Positions 1 to 12,223 of a DNA stretch of 45,975 nucleotides are shown here, piece by piece. Below the pieces are notes generated by a model. That model was not told the origin of the DNA, searched no databases, and was given only the letters and a program-made list of their open reading frames with translations. Origin of the DNA: Rhodocyclaceae bacterium (GTDB lineage Bacteria; Pseudomonadota; Gammaproteobacteria; Burkholderiales; UBA3065); NCBI GenBank assembly GCA_018882975.1, contig VEQZ01000005.1:1-45975 (forward strand), given 5' to 3'. How positions within the stretch are numbered: position 1 is the stretch's first letter; the number at the start of each line of letters is the position of its first letter. The position numbers and the translations under genes are program-made.

Positions 1-1701
<1,701 letters not shown>

Positions 1702-1823
1702 GTGGTGTTGCATTGCAAGGTAAGCCAGCCCCCGCCAACTTGCAAGCCGGGGCCGGTGCGCGCCGCCGCGCCGCCGCGCATGCCCGAATCGCCGCTGTCA
1801 TCCAAGCCGGGCTGCGCCCGGTG

Positions 1824-1829
1824 TAGACT
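1824..1829 (+). promoter_or_regulatory. Candidate -10 element for the 1889-4041 gene group
   Basis: TAGACT lies in GGTGTAGACTCGC about 60 nt before the methyltransferase start. No convincing -35 is visible at the right distance. A very similar string (GGTTTAGACTCGC) precedes ctaA at 26080. This is a weak prediction from pattern alone. Confidence 0.3.
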
Positions 1830-1888
1830 CGCTCCACCCGTATTCAGCGTGCGGCAGCCTTCGCCGCACGGTACCGAGCAGGATGCCC

Positions 1889-3462
<1,574 letters not shown>

Positions 3463-3483
3463 GCGGGGTCGGGGAGAGCGGGC

Positions 3484-4041
3484 ATGGCACGACAAGCGGG
3501 GCAGCGCCGCGACGAGATCCTGCAGGCGCTGGCGGACATGCTTGAGTCGCCCGGGACCGTCCGCATCACCACCGCCGCGCTCGCCGCGCGGCTCGAGGTG
3601 TCCGAGGCCGCGCTCTATCGGCACTTCCCCAGCAAGGCGCGCATGTATGAGGGGTTGATCGAGTTCATCGAGGGCACGCTGTTTGGCTTGGTCAACAAGT
3701 TGCAGGCTGAGCACGCCGCCGACCGCCAAGTCGAACAGATCATGGCGCTGCTGCTCGGCTTTGCCAGCCGCAACCGCGGCATGGCGCGCATCCTCATCGG
3801 CGACGCCATCCTGCACGAGGACCCGCGTCTGCAGGCGCGCGTCAACCAGCTGCTCGACCGCCTCGAGGCCAGCCTTCGGCAGTCGCTGCGCATGGCGCGG
3901 CCAGGGGCCAGCGACACCACTGAGCGCGCCAATGCGCTGGTCTGCTTCGTGCTCGGCCGCTGGCAGCAGCTGGTGCGCTCCGGCTTCAGCCGTGACCCGC
4001 TCGACGGCTGGGCGCGGCTCGCGCCGATGCTGCTGGGCTGA
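3484..4041 (+). CDS. slmA: Nucleoid occlusion factor SlmA (TetR family)
   Basis: SlmA is a TetR-like DNA-binding protein that blocks FtsZ ring assembly over the nucleoid. The 185-residue product has an N-terminal helix-turn-helix (RITTAALAARLEVSEAALYR with HFPSKARMYEGL, residues ~25-60) and an all-helical dimer and FtsZ-interaction domain. The string EAALYRHFPSKARMYEGLIEFIE is shared with enterobacterial SlmA (quoted here only as a match). The start has GGAG seven bases upstream. It follows argB, an arrangement I recall from other betaproteobacteria. It ends 41 bp from the convergent moeB. Confidence 0.93.
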   Translation: MARQAGQRRDEILQALADMLESPGTVRITTAALAARLEVSEAALYRHFPSKARMYEGLIEFIEGTLFGLVNKLQAEHAADRQVEQIMALLLGFASRNRGMARILIGDAILHEDPRLQARVNQLLDRLEASLRQSLRMARPGASDTTERANALVCFVLGRWQQLVRSGFSRDPLDGWARLAPMLLG

Positions 4042-4082
4042 TTCGCCCCCCGTCGGCGCTCGGGCTCAGGTTTCGGGCGGCG

Positions 4083-4847
4083 TCAGGCTGCCGCCGCGCC
4101 GCGGACGCGACACACCGGACACGCCGGGTCGCCCGGCAGGTCCAGCGTGCGGATCTCCATCGCCAGCGCATTGAACAGCAGCAGGCGGCCGTGCATCGGC
4201 CGGCCGGCGCCGGCCAGCAGCTTGAGCGCCTCGCCGGCCTGCAGCGTGCCCACCACCCCGACAAGCGGCGCGAACACGCCCATCACCGCGCAGCGCGTCT
4301 CTTCGGCCTGCAGGTCCTCGGGGAACAGGCAGCGGTAGCAGGGGCCGCTGGGCTGGCGGAAATCGAACACCGCCAGTTGCCCGTCAAAACCCACCCCGGC
4401 GCCGCTCACCAGCGGCGTGCCGGTCGCCGCGCAGGCGGCGTTAAGCGCGTAGCGCGTGGCGAAGTTGTCGCTGCAGTCGAGCACCACGTCGGCGCGGGTC
4501 ACGGTGGTGCGCAGCAGCTCGCCTTCGAGCCGCGCGCCGATGCACTCGATGGCGATGTCCGGGTTGATGGCCCGTAGCGTCTCCGCCGCCGAATCCACCT
4601 TGGCGCGGCCGATGCTTGCCTCGCGGTGCGCGACCTGCCTCTGCAGATTGGTGGCGTCGACCGTGTCGCCATCGGCCAAGATCAGCCGGCCGACGCCGGC
4701 GCTGGCCAGATACATGGCCGCCGGGCTGCCCAGACCGCCCAGCCCCACCACCAGCACCGTGGCCTGCAGCCACGCGTCCTGCGCCTCAACACCGAGTTCG
4801 TCGAGCAGGATGTGGCGGCTGTAGCGGGTGAGTTGGGAGTCGTCCAT
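4083..4847 (-). CDS. moeB: Molybdopterin-synthase adenylyltransferase MoeB (HesA/MoeB/ThiF family)
   Basis: MoeB adenylates the C-terminal glycine of MoaD so that it can be thiocarboxylated for molybdopterin synthesis. The 254-residue product has the nucleotide-binding loop VVGLGGLGSP (residues 33-42), the ATP-binding ADGD..D.TNLQRQ segment (58-71), the catalytic-type Asp in LDCSDNFATR (D125), and two zinc cysteine pairs, C170/C173 (CYRC) and C243/C246 (CPVC). An adenylyltransferase serving ThiS rather than MoaD cannot be excluded from sequence alone. The ATG at 4847 (MDDSQLTRYSRH) gives the family-standard N-terminus. The frame is open further upstream, but those residues do not look like MoeB. 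No clear Shine-Dalgarno is seen. Its partner moaD lies at the far end of the window. Confidence 0.93.
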   Translation of the reverse strand: MDDSQLTRYSRHILLDELGVEAQDAWLQATVLVVGLGGLGSPAAMYLASAGVGRLILADGDTVDATNLQRQVAHREASIGRAKVDSAAETLRAINPDIAIECIGARLEGELLRTTVTRADVVLDCSDNFATRYALNAACAATGTPLVSGAGVGFDGQLAVFDFRQPSGPCYRCLFPEDLQAEETRCAVMGVFAPLVGVVGTLQAGEALKLLAGAGRPMHGRLLLFNALAMEIRTLDLPGDPACPVCRVRGAAAA

Positions 4848-4992
4848 CAGACCCGCACGGTAGCCCCAGGAAACGTCGCGAGGATGGTCAGGTGCGAGAC
4901 ACGCGGCGCGCAGCGACCGAGACATACCTTGAGGGTAGGCGAGGAAGCGAGCACCGCGTGGCAAAGCAGATGACCACCGCAGCAGTTTCCCG

Positions 4993-6390
4993 TTAAGGCT
5001 TGATGATCGCGACGCCTTTCAGCAGATTGACCGCCTGCCCCATCAACGCATCCCCCGGCGCGCCGAACTCCACTGGCGTCTGCGCCGGCGGCTGGCCCAG
5101 CGGGTTGGCCGGCGCCGCTGGCTTGGCGGCATCGGCGGGCTTGGCCGGCTCTGCCTTCTTCTCCTCGCCACCGTTGGGATTGCCGAGGTGGCGCTGCAGG
5201 TCGGCCTCGCGCACGCGGCCGGCGCCGTCGCTGTTGGGGTCGTCCACCGCGATGTCCGGGGTGATGCCCTTGGCCTGGATCGAGCGGCCGTTCGGCGTGA
5301 AGTAACGTGCGGTCGTGAGCTTGATCGCGCTGTTGGCGCCGAGCGGCAGGATGGTCTGCACCGAGCCCTTGCCAAAGCTCTGCGTGCCCATCACCGCAGC
5401 GCGCTTGTGGTCCTGCAGGGCGCCAGCGACGATCTCCGAGGCCGAGGCTGAGCCACCGTTGATCAACACCACCATCGGCACGTTCTTGATGCCCGCCGGC
5501 AGGTCGGACAGGTAGTCCTCGCCGCCGCGCGCATAACTCTCCGGCACGCTGTAGAGCTTCATCTTGGAGTCGTCGGTGCGGCCATCGGTATAGACCACCA
5601 GCGCGTTCTTGGGCAGGAAGGCGCCCGACACGCCCACCGCGGCGTTGAGCAGGCCACCCGGGTCGTTGCGAAGGTCGAGCACCAGGCCCTTGAGGTCGGC
5701 TTGGTTCTCGGTGTACAGCCTGCGGATGGACTTGGCCAGGTCCTCGCCGGTGTGCTCCTGGAATTGCGTGATGCGGATGAAGCCGTAGCCCGGCTCGATC
5801 AGCTTGGCCTTGACACTCTGCGTCTTGATCACAGCGCGCGTCAGCTTGACCGGGAACGGCTTGGGCTCGCCCTTGCGCAGGATGGTCACGGTGATGTCGG
5901 TGTCGGGCTTGCCGCGCATGCGCTTGACCGCATCGTTGATGCTCATGCCCTTCACCGGCGTGTCGTCAAGCTTGATGATCAGGTCACCCGGCTTGAGGCC
6001 CGCGCGCGACGCCGGCGAGTCCTCGATCGGCGACACGACCTTGACGAAACCGTCTTCCATGCCGACTTCGATGCCGAGCCCGCCGAACTCGCCCTGCGTG
6101 CCGGCCTGTAGTTCCTTGAAGCTGTCCGGGTCGAGGTAGGCCGAGTGCGGGTCGAGACCCTGCAACATGCCGTTGATAGCCTCGTTGATCAACTTCTTGT
6201 CGTCCACCGGCTCGACGTAGTCGCTCTTGATGCGGCCGAACACCTCGGTGAACGCGCGCAACTCGTCGATCGGCAGCGGGGTGGCCGCCGTCTTGTTGGC
6301 TTCCGCCGAGAAATTGAGGCTGAGCATGACGCCGACCACGGCGCCGAGGGCCAGCAGCCCCAGTTGCGAGATGCGCTTGCGCATTGTCAT
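4993..6390 (-). CDS. ctpA: Carboxyl-terminal processing protease (S41 family, CtpA/Prc-like)
   Basis: This is a periplasmic serine protease that trims or degrades proteins from the C-terminus. The 465-residue product has an N-terminal membrane/signal segment (residues ~9-28), a PDZ domain (~100-185, with GLGIEV and SRAGLKPGDLIIKLD) and the S41 catalytic domain. The Ser-Lys dyad is visible: S316 in GGSASASEI and K341 in FGKGSVQT, exactly 25 residues apart as in the family. A Pro/Ala-rich tail begins near residue 410. The start is the ATG at 6390, with GGAG six bases upstream; a second ATG lies two codons later. It follows the envC-like gene by 154 bp. Many gammaproteobacterial and betaproteobacterial genomes share the gpmI-envC-ctpA order, which suggests a cell-envelope role. 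Confidence 0.95.
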   Translation of the reverse strand: MTMRKRISQLGLLALGAVVGVMLSLNFSAEANKTAATPLPIDELRAFTEVFGRIKSDYVEPVDDKKLINEAINGMLQGLDPHSAYLDPDSFKELQAGTQGEFGGLGIEVGMEDGFVKVVSPIEDSPASRAGLKPGDLIIKLDDTPVKGMSINDAVKRMRGKPDTDITVTILRKGEPKPFPVKLTRAVIKTQSVKAKLIEPGYGFIRITQFQEHTGEDLAKSIRRLYTENQADLKGLVLDLRNDPGGLLNAAVGVSGAFLPKNALVVYTDGRTDDSKMKLYSVPESYARGGEDYLSDLPAGIKNVPMVVLINGGSASASEIVAGALQDHKRAAVMGTQSFGKGSVQTILPLGANSAIKLTTARYFTPNGRSIQAKGITPDIAVDDPNSDGAGRVREADLQRHLGNPNGGEEKKAEPAKPADAAKPAAPANPLGQPPAQTPVEFGAPGDALMGQAVNLLKGVAIIKP

Positions 6391-6544
6391 GAGTCTCCGG
6401 GTAAGTGTCCGGCGGCGCCGTTGGCAGTGCCGGGATGAGCATTGTATTGCACGGCTTTGAGGGGCTTGCACCCGGAAGGTTGCAGCGCCAACCATCCCGG
6501 CGGCTTCGCGGGCCCAGCGGTGAGTCGCGGCAGCCGGTCCGCCA

Positions 6545-7825
6545 TCAACGGCCCACCCACGCCAGCGGGTCCAGCGGCGTGCCGGCCTGCCGCAGCTCGA
6601 AGTAGAGCGCGCTGCCTTCGCCGCCGCCCGAACTGCCGACCTTGGCGACCGCCTCGCCCGAGGCCACCGTCTCGCCCGGCTGCCGCAGCAGGCTTTCGTT
6701 GTAGCCGTAGAGGCTCATGTAGCCGTCGCCGTGGTCGATGATGAGCAGGTTGCCAAAGCCGCGCAGCCAGTCGGCATAGGCCACCCGGCCGGGTGCCACG
6801 GCCAGCACCGGCGCGCCGGCGTCGGCGCGGATCAGCAGGCCCTTCCAGGCCAGACCGGTGTCGGCGCGCGGGCTGCCGAAGCGGTTCACCACCTCGCCGC
6901 GCACCGGCAGCCGCAGGCGTCCGCGCAGCGCCGCGAAGTCGCCTTTGAAGCCGCGCTCCGGTAGCGCCTCGTTGGCGATCGGCGGGGGCGCGCCAGCGCC
7001 TCCGGTGGTGCCTGGCGCCCGCGGCTTGGCCGCTTTGGGTGCCGGTGGTTTGAGCGCCGCGAGGCGTTCGATGAGCTTTGTCAGCCGCGTCTCGTCGCGC
7101 TTCAAGGTCTCGATCTGCTTGCGCCGCGCCTCGATGTCCTTGCCCAGCCGGGCCAGCGTGGCCGCGTGTTGCGCCTTCTGCGTCTCGAGCTTGCGCGCCT
7201 CGGCCTGTTGCTCGCGCTGCACCCCTTGCAACTCCACCCGCCGCGCGTCGATGTCGGCACGCAGTTCCGCCAGCCGCTGGAGCTGGCCTTGCAGCCGCCC
7301 GATCTCCTGCTGGCGCGCGGCGAGGATGCGCCGATAGGCCACCAGATCCCGCTGCAGGTCGGCCGGATCATGGCCGCCGAGCAACAGCCGCAGCGCATCG
7401 TCGTCGCCGCGCAGATACTGCCGCTGCAGCAGGCCGGCGATGCGCTCGCGCTGGGCATCGATGCGCGACTGCGTGCCCTCGGCATCGCGGCCGAGTTCGT
7501 CAAGGCGCTGGTTGATGCGCCGGCGCTCGCCGTCCAGCTCGTGCAGCCGCCGTTGCGTGGCAGAGATGGCCTGCTCCGACTCGCGCAGCGCGTCGGTGGT
7601 CTCGGCACGGCTGCCCTCGGCCTCTTCGATCGACTTCTGCAGCGACTGGATCTGCTTGCGGACGGCGGCGAGGTCCTCTTTTGGCGCGGCGTCCTTGGCC
7701 ACGCCCGCCGACGAACGCGTCGCGTTGTCCGCCGCCGGCAGCGCCACGGAAAACATGCCTGCCATGACCGCAGCGGTCAGCGCGGCGGCGCGGACACCGG
7801 GTCGGAGGCGTGCCCGCTTGAGCAT
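6545..7825 (-). CDS. envC: EnvC-like murein hydrolase activator (coiled coil + degenerate LytM/M23 domain)
   Basis: The 426-residue product has an N-terminal signal peptide (~1-31), a long charged coiled coil (~45-255, rich in KQIQSLQKSIEEAE-type heptads) and a C-terminal LytM domain (~310-425). EnvC recruits and activates amidases AmiA/AmiB at the FtsEX divisome. The LytM domain looks catalytically dead: the zinc ligands expected as H...D, YxH and HxHFE appear as GLAWKG, LYGYN and LYFELR. This is the pattern of an activator and not of an endopeptidase. It is four bases downstream of gpmI and upstream of ctpA. The likely partners ftsE and ftsX are also in this window (28931-30528). Confidence 0.93.
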   Translation of the reverse strand: MLKRARLRPGVRAAALTAAVMAGMFSVALPAADNATRSSAGVAKDAAPKEDLAAVRKQIQSLQKSIEEAEGSRAETTDALRESEQAISATQRRLHELDGERRRINQRLDELGRDAEGTQSRIDAQRERIAGLLQRQYLRGDDDALRLLLGGHDPADLQRDLVAYRRILAARQQEIGRLQGQLQRLAELRADIDARRVELQGVQREQQAEARKLETQKAQHAATLARLGKDIEARRKQIETLKRDETRLTKLIERLAALKPPAPKAAKPRAPGTTGGAGAPPPIANEALPERGFKGDFAALRGRLRLPVRGEVVNRFGSPRADTGLAWKGLLIRADAGAPVLAVAPGRVAYADWLRGFGNLLIIDHGDGYMSLYGYNESLLRQPGETVASGEAVAKVGSSGGGEGSALYFELRQAGTPLDPLAWVGR

Positions 7826-7829
7826 CCGC

Positions 7830-9422
7830 TTACCGGCTGCTCCAGGGCAGCGCCGACTCGAAGTCCAGCAGTGGCCGACCGGTCATCTCCTTGGGTTGCG
7901 ACAGCCCCATCATCGCCAGTAGCGTCGGTGCGATGTCGGACAGCTTGCCGCCCTCGATCATGCGCGCCGGCCGCCCCATGTACACCAGCGGCACCGGGTT
8001 GAGCGTGTGCGCGGTGTGCGGCTGACCCGAGGCGTGGTCGAACATGTCCTCGGCATTGCCGTGGTCGGCGGTCAGCAGCACCTCGCCGCCGCACGCCAGC
8101 ATGGTCGGGATGACCCGCGCCAGACAGGCGTCGAGCGTCTCCACCGCGCGGATGGCCGCCTGCAGATTGCCGGTGTGGCCGACCATGTCGCCGTTGGCAT
8201 AGTTGCAGACCAGCAGCTGATAGCGCCGCGACTCGATGGCATCGATCAGCGCGTCGGTGACCGCCGGTGCGCTCATCTCCGGCTGCAGGTCATAGGTGTC
8301 GACCTGCGGACTTGGCACCAGTTGGCGGATCTCGTTGGCAAACGGCTGCTCGTTGCCGCCATTAAAGAAGTAGGTCACATGCGCGTACTTTTCGGTCTCG
8401 GCGATGCGGAACTGTGCCAGACCGAGGCTGGAGACGTACTCGCCGAGGCCGTTGCAGAGCGTCTGCGGCGGGTAGGCCACCGGCAGGTCGAGCGATTCGT
8501 CGTAGCGCGTCATGCAGACGAACTGGCCGAGCTTGGGCTGCCCCGGCCGCTCGAACTCTGCAAAGTCGGGCGTCGCCAGCACCCGAGTAAGTTCACGTGC
8601 GCGGTCTGAGCGGAAATTGAGGAACACCACCACGTCGCCGTCGCGCATGCTGACCGCTTGCTCACCGGGCGGCACGATCAGGGTGGGCTGCACGAACTCG
8701 TCCGTTTCTCCCCTGGCGTAGGCGGCCTCGAGCGCGGCCGACAGGCTCTCTGCGCTGAATTCGGCCTCGCCGCGCACCAATAGCCGCCACGCCCGCTCGA
8801 CCCGCTTCCAGCGCCGGTCGCGGTCCATGGCGAAGTAGCGCCCGGTGAGCGAGACCACGCGGCCGCGGCCGATCTGCCGGCAGAAGGCCTCGAGCCGGTC
8901 GAGGTAGAGGTGCGCGCTCTGCGGCGGCGTGTCGCGGCCATCGGCGATGGCGTGCACGTACAGCCATTCGACGCCGTGGTTCGCCGCGAGGCGCAGCATG
9001 GCCTGCAAGTGCTGCTCGCTGGCGTGCACGCCGCCGTCCGACACCAGCGCCACCAGATGCAGCGCCTTGCGCGTGGTCGCCGCCTGCTCCACGGCACGCA
9101 GCAGCACCGGATTGCGCTCGAACTCGCCGGTGGCGATCGCGTGGTCGATGCGCGTCACATCCTGATAGACGATGCGCCCCGAGCCGATGTTCATGTGGCC
9201 CACTTCGGAGTTGCCCATCTGCCCGGCCGGCAGGCCGACATGCCCTTCGGAGGCGTCGATGCGGGTGTGCGGCCAGGTCCCGAGCAGGCGGTCGAGGCAG
9301 GGCGTGCGCGCCATCGCCACGGCGTTGTGGTCGCGCGCCTCGCGGCAGCCAAAGCCGTCGAGAATGATGAGCAGCGCCGGAGTGACGCTGCTGCGGGGCG
9401 TGGCGGGCCTTTCCGGTATCAT
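7830..9422 (-). CDS. gpmI: 2,3-bisphosphoglycerate-independent phosphoglycerate mutase
   Basis: GpmI interconverts 3- and 2-phosphoglycerate in glycolysis and gluconeogenesis, using two manganese ions and a phosphoserine intermediate. The 530-residue product begins its catalytic core with LIILDGFGCRE (metal-ligand D22). It carries the nucleophile S72 in GQMGNSEVGHMNIGSGR, the lid-domain motifs HAIADGRDTPP and LTGRYFAMDRD, and the C-terminal metal motifs NYANGDMVGHTG and LTADHGNAEDMFDH. Length is slightly above the usual 510-515 because of an N-terminal Ser/Pro-rich lead. It is the first gene of the gpmI-envC-ctpA group. The 216 bp to the divergent rhodanese gene contain no further gene. Confidence 0.97.
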   Translation of the reverse strand: MIPERPATPRSSVTPALLIILDGFGCREARDHNAVAMARTPCLDRLLGTWPHTRIDASEGHVGLPAGQMGNSEVGHMNIGSGRIVYQDVTRIDHAIATGEFERNPVLLRAVEQAATTRKALHLVALVSDGGVHASEQHLQAMLRLAANHGVEWLYVHAIADGRDTPPQSAHLYLDRLEAFCRQIGRGRVVSLTGRYFAMDRDRRWKRVERAWRLLVRGEAEFSAESLSAALEAAYARGETDEFVQPTLIVPPGEQAVSMRDGDVVVFLNFRSDRARELTRVLATPDFAEFERPGQPKLGQFVCMTRYDESLDLPVAYPPQTLCNGLGEYVSSLGLAQFRIAETEKYAHVTYFFNGGNEQPFANEIRQLVPSPQVDTYDLQPEMSAPAVTDALIDAIESRRYQLLVCNYANGDMVGHTGNLQAAIRAVETLDACLARVIPTMLACGGEVLLTADHGNAEDMFDHASGQPHTAHTLNPVPLVYMGRPARMIEGGKLSDIAPTLLAMMGLSQPKEMTGRPLLDFESALPWSSR

Positions 9423-9638
9423 CGCTTTGCCTCAGGTTTCGCGGCCCGGCGAGCGACTGCTCATCGGCCTCGAGGCGGCTGCTGCCGCGGGTTCTTGCGG
9501 CGGGTTCTGGCGCGGTGATCCTTCACGGTCGAGCATTGGCAATCAATCGTCGGATGGTACCACCTGAGCCGCCGGCATCGCCCGGGCCGCCTGCGCTTCC
9601 TGCCCTTCTCACCGTTGTTCTTTGCCGCGTCTTTCACC

Positions 9639-10049
9639 ATGGATTTTCTGATCGAGAATTGGATGTTGGTCGGCATCGCCTTGCTGGCGGGTGGCGCCCT
9701 GCTGTGGGACATCCTCGGCGAGCGCCTCGCCGGTGTGCCGCGCCTGAGTCCCGCCGACGCCGTGCGCCTGATCAACCGCGACAACGCTGCCGTGGTCGAC
9801 CTGCGCAGCGCCGAGGTGTTCGCCCGCGGCCACATCGCCGGTGCCGTCAACCTGCCGCAGGCGCAACTCGGGGAGGCCGGCACGCGTCTGGGCAAGGTCA
9901 AGGGCCGGCCGCTGCTGCTGGTCTGCGAGGGTGCCACCGGCGCGCTGGGCGCCGCCCGTCGCTTGCGCGAGGCTGGCTGCGAAAGGCTGCACCTGCTGGC
10001 CGGCGGCATGGATGCCTGGCGCGCCGCCAACTTGCCGGTGCGTTCGTGA
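9639..10049 (+). CDS. Membrane-anchored rhodanese-like protein
   Basis: This 136-residue protein has one N-terminal transmembrane segment (~residues 6-24) followed by a single rhodanese domain (LSPADAVRLINRDNAAVVDLRS, then FARGHIAGAVNLP). The active-site loop is CEGATG with cysteine C96, so sulfurtransferase or related persulfide chemistry is possible. It resembles YibN of E. coli, which sits in the same context beside grxC and secB. An ATG eight codons upstream (9615) is also in frame, but the start at 9639 gives the compact family N-terminus MDFLIENWMLVG. The stop overlaps the grxC GTG start (GTGA), so the two genes are translationally coupled. Confidence 0.9.
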   Translation: MDFLIENWMLVGIALLAGGALLWDILGERLAGVPRLSPADAVRLINRDNAAVVDLRSAEVFARGHIAGAVNLPQAQLGEAGTRLGKVKGRPLLLVCEGATGALGAARRLREAGCERLHLLAGGMDAWRAANLPVRS

Positions 10050-10318
10050 GCGCACCCCGTGTGCTGATGTACACCACCGCGAACTGCCCCTACTGCGTCC
10101 GTGCCGAGCAGCTGCTGCACGCCCGCGGCGTGGCCCGCATCGACGCCGTGCGTGTCGACCTCGAGCCCGACCGCCGTGTCGAGATGCTGGCACGCAGCGG
10201 CCGCCGCACCGTGCCGCAGATCTGGATCGGCGAGACGCACGTGGGCGGCTACGACGACCTGCGCGCCCTCGATCTGGCCGGACGCCTGCTGCCCTTGCTC
10301 GCACCTGCGGCGCCGTAG
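10046..10318 (+). CDS. grxC: Glutaredoxin 3
   Basis: This is a glutathione-dependent dithiol oxidoreductase of the cytoplasm, 90 residues. It has the CPYC active site (C14/C17), the cis-proline TVP at 55-57 and the glutathione-binding GGYDDL at 67-72, all in family positions. The start is GTG at 10046, overlapping the rhodanese stop. The next in-frame ATG (10067) would remove the first beta strand, so GTG is preferred. It lies in the conserved block rhodanese-grxC-secB-gpsA. Confidence 0.95.
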   Translation: MSAPRVLMYTTANCPYCVRAEQLLHARGVARIDAVRVDLEPDRRVEMLARSGRRTVPQIWIGETHVGGYDDLRALDLAGRLLPLLAPAAP

Positions 10319-10372
10319 CCCCGGGATCGGGCGGCACGCCGTTTCGCGTATGGCGATTCTCCGGCCTTCGGC

Positions 10373-10378
10373 TACAAT
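10373..10378 (+). promoter_or_regulatory. Candidate -10 element upstream of secB
   Basis: TACAAT in the context GGCTACAATCACC is the best -10 match in the 255-bp gap between grxC and secB. The -35 region is weak. If used, it gives a leader of about 190 nt, unusually AT-richer than its surroundings, containing a short direct repeat (ATCGTCAA at 10483-10503). No gene is seen in the gap. Confidence 0.35.
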
Positions 10379-10573
10379 CACCTGTTTTGCAGCACGCTTG
10401 GGTGCGCGGGTGCGCTTGGGCCGACCATAGCCGCTCTCTCGCGCACCGTTTTCGTCCGTTTCATTGTTTTTCGCCCGATTTATCGTCAAACAGTTCATCG
10501 TCAACCAGACGCGGTCCAAGCAGACCCGCCTTCAACCAGAACAGTCGCCGCGGCGACGACCCGGAGCACCCCG

Positions 10574-11059
10574 ATGGCCGAACAGAACACCCCCGCACAA
10601 GACCAGAACAACGACGCCCAAGCCACCGGCCCGCAGTTCGCGATCGAGAAGCTCTACGTCAAGGACCTCTCGCTCGAAGTCCCTAATGCGCCGCAGATCT
10701 TTCTTGACCGCGAGCCGCCGCAGATCGCCATCGAACTGCAGACCAACGTCAACTCGCTCGGCGACAACATGTACGACGTGTCGCTCAAGGTCACTGTGAC
10801 CGCCAAGGCTGGCGAGAAGACCGTGTTCCTCGTCGAAGTGGCGCAGGCTGGGGTGTTCGGCGTGACCGGCGTGCCCGAGGATCAGCTGCAGCCGATCCTC
10901 ATGATCGCCTGCCCCAACATCCTCTTCCCCTATGCCCGCGAGACCATCTCGACCACGGTGACCCGCGCCGGCTTCCTGCCGGTGCTGCTCAACCCGGTCA
11001 ACTTCGAGGCGCTGTACGCCCAGCAGCAGGCTGCCCGGCAGCAACAGCAAGTCCAATAA
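10574..11059 (+). CDS. secB: Protein-export chaperone SecB
   Basis: SecB is a tetrameric cytosolic chaperone that keeps preproteins unfolded and hands them to SecA. The 161-residue product matches the family along its length: [19 protein letters not shown] near residue 22, the substrate and SecA-binding segments ([24 protein letters not shown]), and [18 protein letters not shown] near 110. The C-terminal tail is Gln/Ala-rich and disordered. GGAG lies seven bases before the ATG. It is followed by gpsA, as in E. coli (secB-gpsA). Confidence 0.98.
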   Translation: MAEQNTPAQDQNNDAQATGPQFAIEKLYVKDLSLEVPNAPQIFLDREPPQIAIELQTNVNSLGDNMYDVSLKVTVTAKAGEKTVFLVEVAQAGVFGVTGVPEDQLQPILMIACPNILFPYARETISTTVTRAGFLPVLLNPVNFEALYAQQQAARQQQQVQ

Positions 11060-11101
11060 GGGAATGAGGGGGCGGCGCCGCGTCGTCCCCGTCGCGCGGC
11101 C

Positions 11102-12202
11102 GTGAGCGCATCGGCGTCCCCGGCTCCCGCCGCGCCGGCGCACCCTGCGCGTGCCGCGACGGTCGGACTGGAGTCGGTCGTCCACCGGCCGGGATCCGCC
11201 GCCCCGTTTTTTGCCGTGCTCGGCGCCGGGGCGTGGGGTACCGCCATGGCCGTGGCCCTGTCGGCACATGGCGCGCTTCGCCTGTGGTGCCGCGACCCGG
11301 CGCAGGCTGCCGCCATGCAGTCCTGCCGCGAGAACGTCCGGTTGCTGCCCGGCGTGACCTTGCCCCCGGCGGTGAGCGTGTCGTCCGACATCGCCGCGAC
11401 GGTCGCCGGTGCGCCGCGCGTGGCACTGGCGGTGCCGGTCAATGCCGTGCGCGAGACCTGCCAGCGCTTGCGCGACTCAGGCGCGCTGGGTGCGGGCGCC
11501 GCTTTCTACCTGCTGTGCAAGGGCTTTGAACTCGCTACCGGCGAACTGCCGCACCGCGTGGTCGAAGCGGAATTGCCCGGGCACCCGGTGTTCGTGCTGT
11601 CCGGGCCGAGTTTTGCTGCCGAGGTCGGGCGTGGCCTGCCCACCGCCATCGCCTTGGCCGGGGTCGACATGGACAGCGCTCGCGCGCAGGTCGAGTCGGT
11701 GCACACCGCGCGTCTGCGCGTCTACGCCAGCAACGACCGGATCGGCGCCGAGGTCGGCGGCGCGGTCAAGAACGTCATCGCCATTGCAGCGGGCATCAGC
11801 GATGCCTTGGGTTTTGGCCACAACGCGCGCGCCGCGCTGGTGACGCGCGGTTTGGCCGAGATCGCCCGGCTTGGCGTGGCCCTCGGCGGGCAGGCGCAGA
11901 CCTTCTACGGGCTGGCCGGCTTGGGCGACCTGGTGCTCACCACCACCTCCGATCTCTCGCGCAACCGCCGTCTGGGCCTTGCGGTGGGCCGGGGCGAATC
12001 GCTGGAGGCGGCCGCTGCCGCGCTCGGCCAGGTCGCCGAGGGCGTCAAGACGGCGCAGGCGGTGGCGCGCCTCGGCCGGGAGATGGGCGTCGAGCTGCCG
12101 ATCACCGACGCGGTGTGCAGCGTGCTGTTCGACGGCGTGCCGGCCCAACAAGCAGTGGCGGCGCTGCTGGCGCGCGAGCCGCGCGCCGAGTTCGGCACCT
12201 GA
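11102..12202 (+). CDS. gpsA: Glycerol-3-phosphate dehydrogenase [NAD(P)+]
   Basis: GpsA reduces dihydroxyacetone phosphate to sn-glycerol-3-phosphate for phospholipid synthesis. The dinucleotide-binding motif FAVLGAGAWGTAM sits at residues 37-49. The later motifs LLCKGFE (K140), LSGPSFAAEV, the catalytic lysine in AVKNVIAIAAG (K223) and FYGLAGLGDLVLT are all present. The start is the GTG at 11102. It produces an Ala/Pro-rich N-terminal extension of ~35 residues before the Rossmann strand, which most GpsA proteins lack. No better in-frame ATG or GTG lies between, and no clear Shine-Dalgarno is visible, so the exact start is uncertain. Confidence 0.95.
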   Translation: MSASASPAPAAPAHPARAATVGLESVVHRPGSAAPFFAVLGAGAWGTAMAVALSAHGALRLWCRDPAQAAAMQSCRENVRLLPGVTLPPAVSVSSDIAATVAGAPRVALAVPVNAVRETCQRLRDSGALGAGAAFYLLCKGFELATGELPHRVVEAELPGHPVFVLSGPSFAAEVGRGLPTAIALAGVDMDSARAQVESVHTARLRVYASNDRIGAEVGGAVKNVIAIAAGISDALGFGHNARAALVTRGLAEIARLGVALGGQAQTFYGLAGLGDLVLTTTSDLSRNRRLGLAVGRGESLEAAAAALGQVAEGVKTAQAVARLGREMGVELPITDAVCSVLFDGVPAQQAVAALLAREPRAEFGT

Positions 12203-12223
12203 TCCCCGGCGGTCCCGGGCGCT

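Noticed and set aside
4848-4964. N-terminal extension of MoeB upstream of 4847
   Set aside because: The extra 39 residues are open by chance and unlike the family; MDDSQLTRYSRH is the standard start.
10319-10573. tRNA or small RNA gene in the grxC-secB gap
   Set aside because: No cloverleaf, CCA-like end or terminator hairpin with T-run was found.
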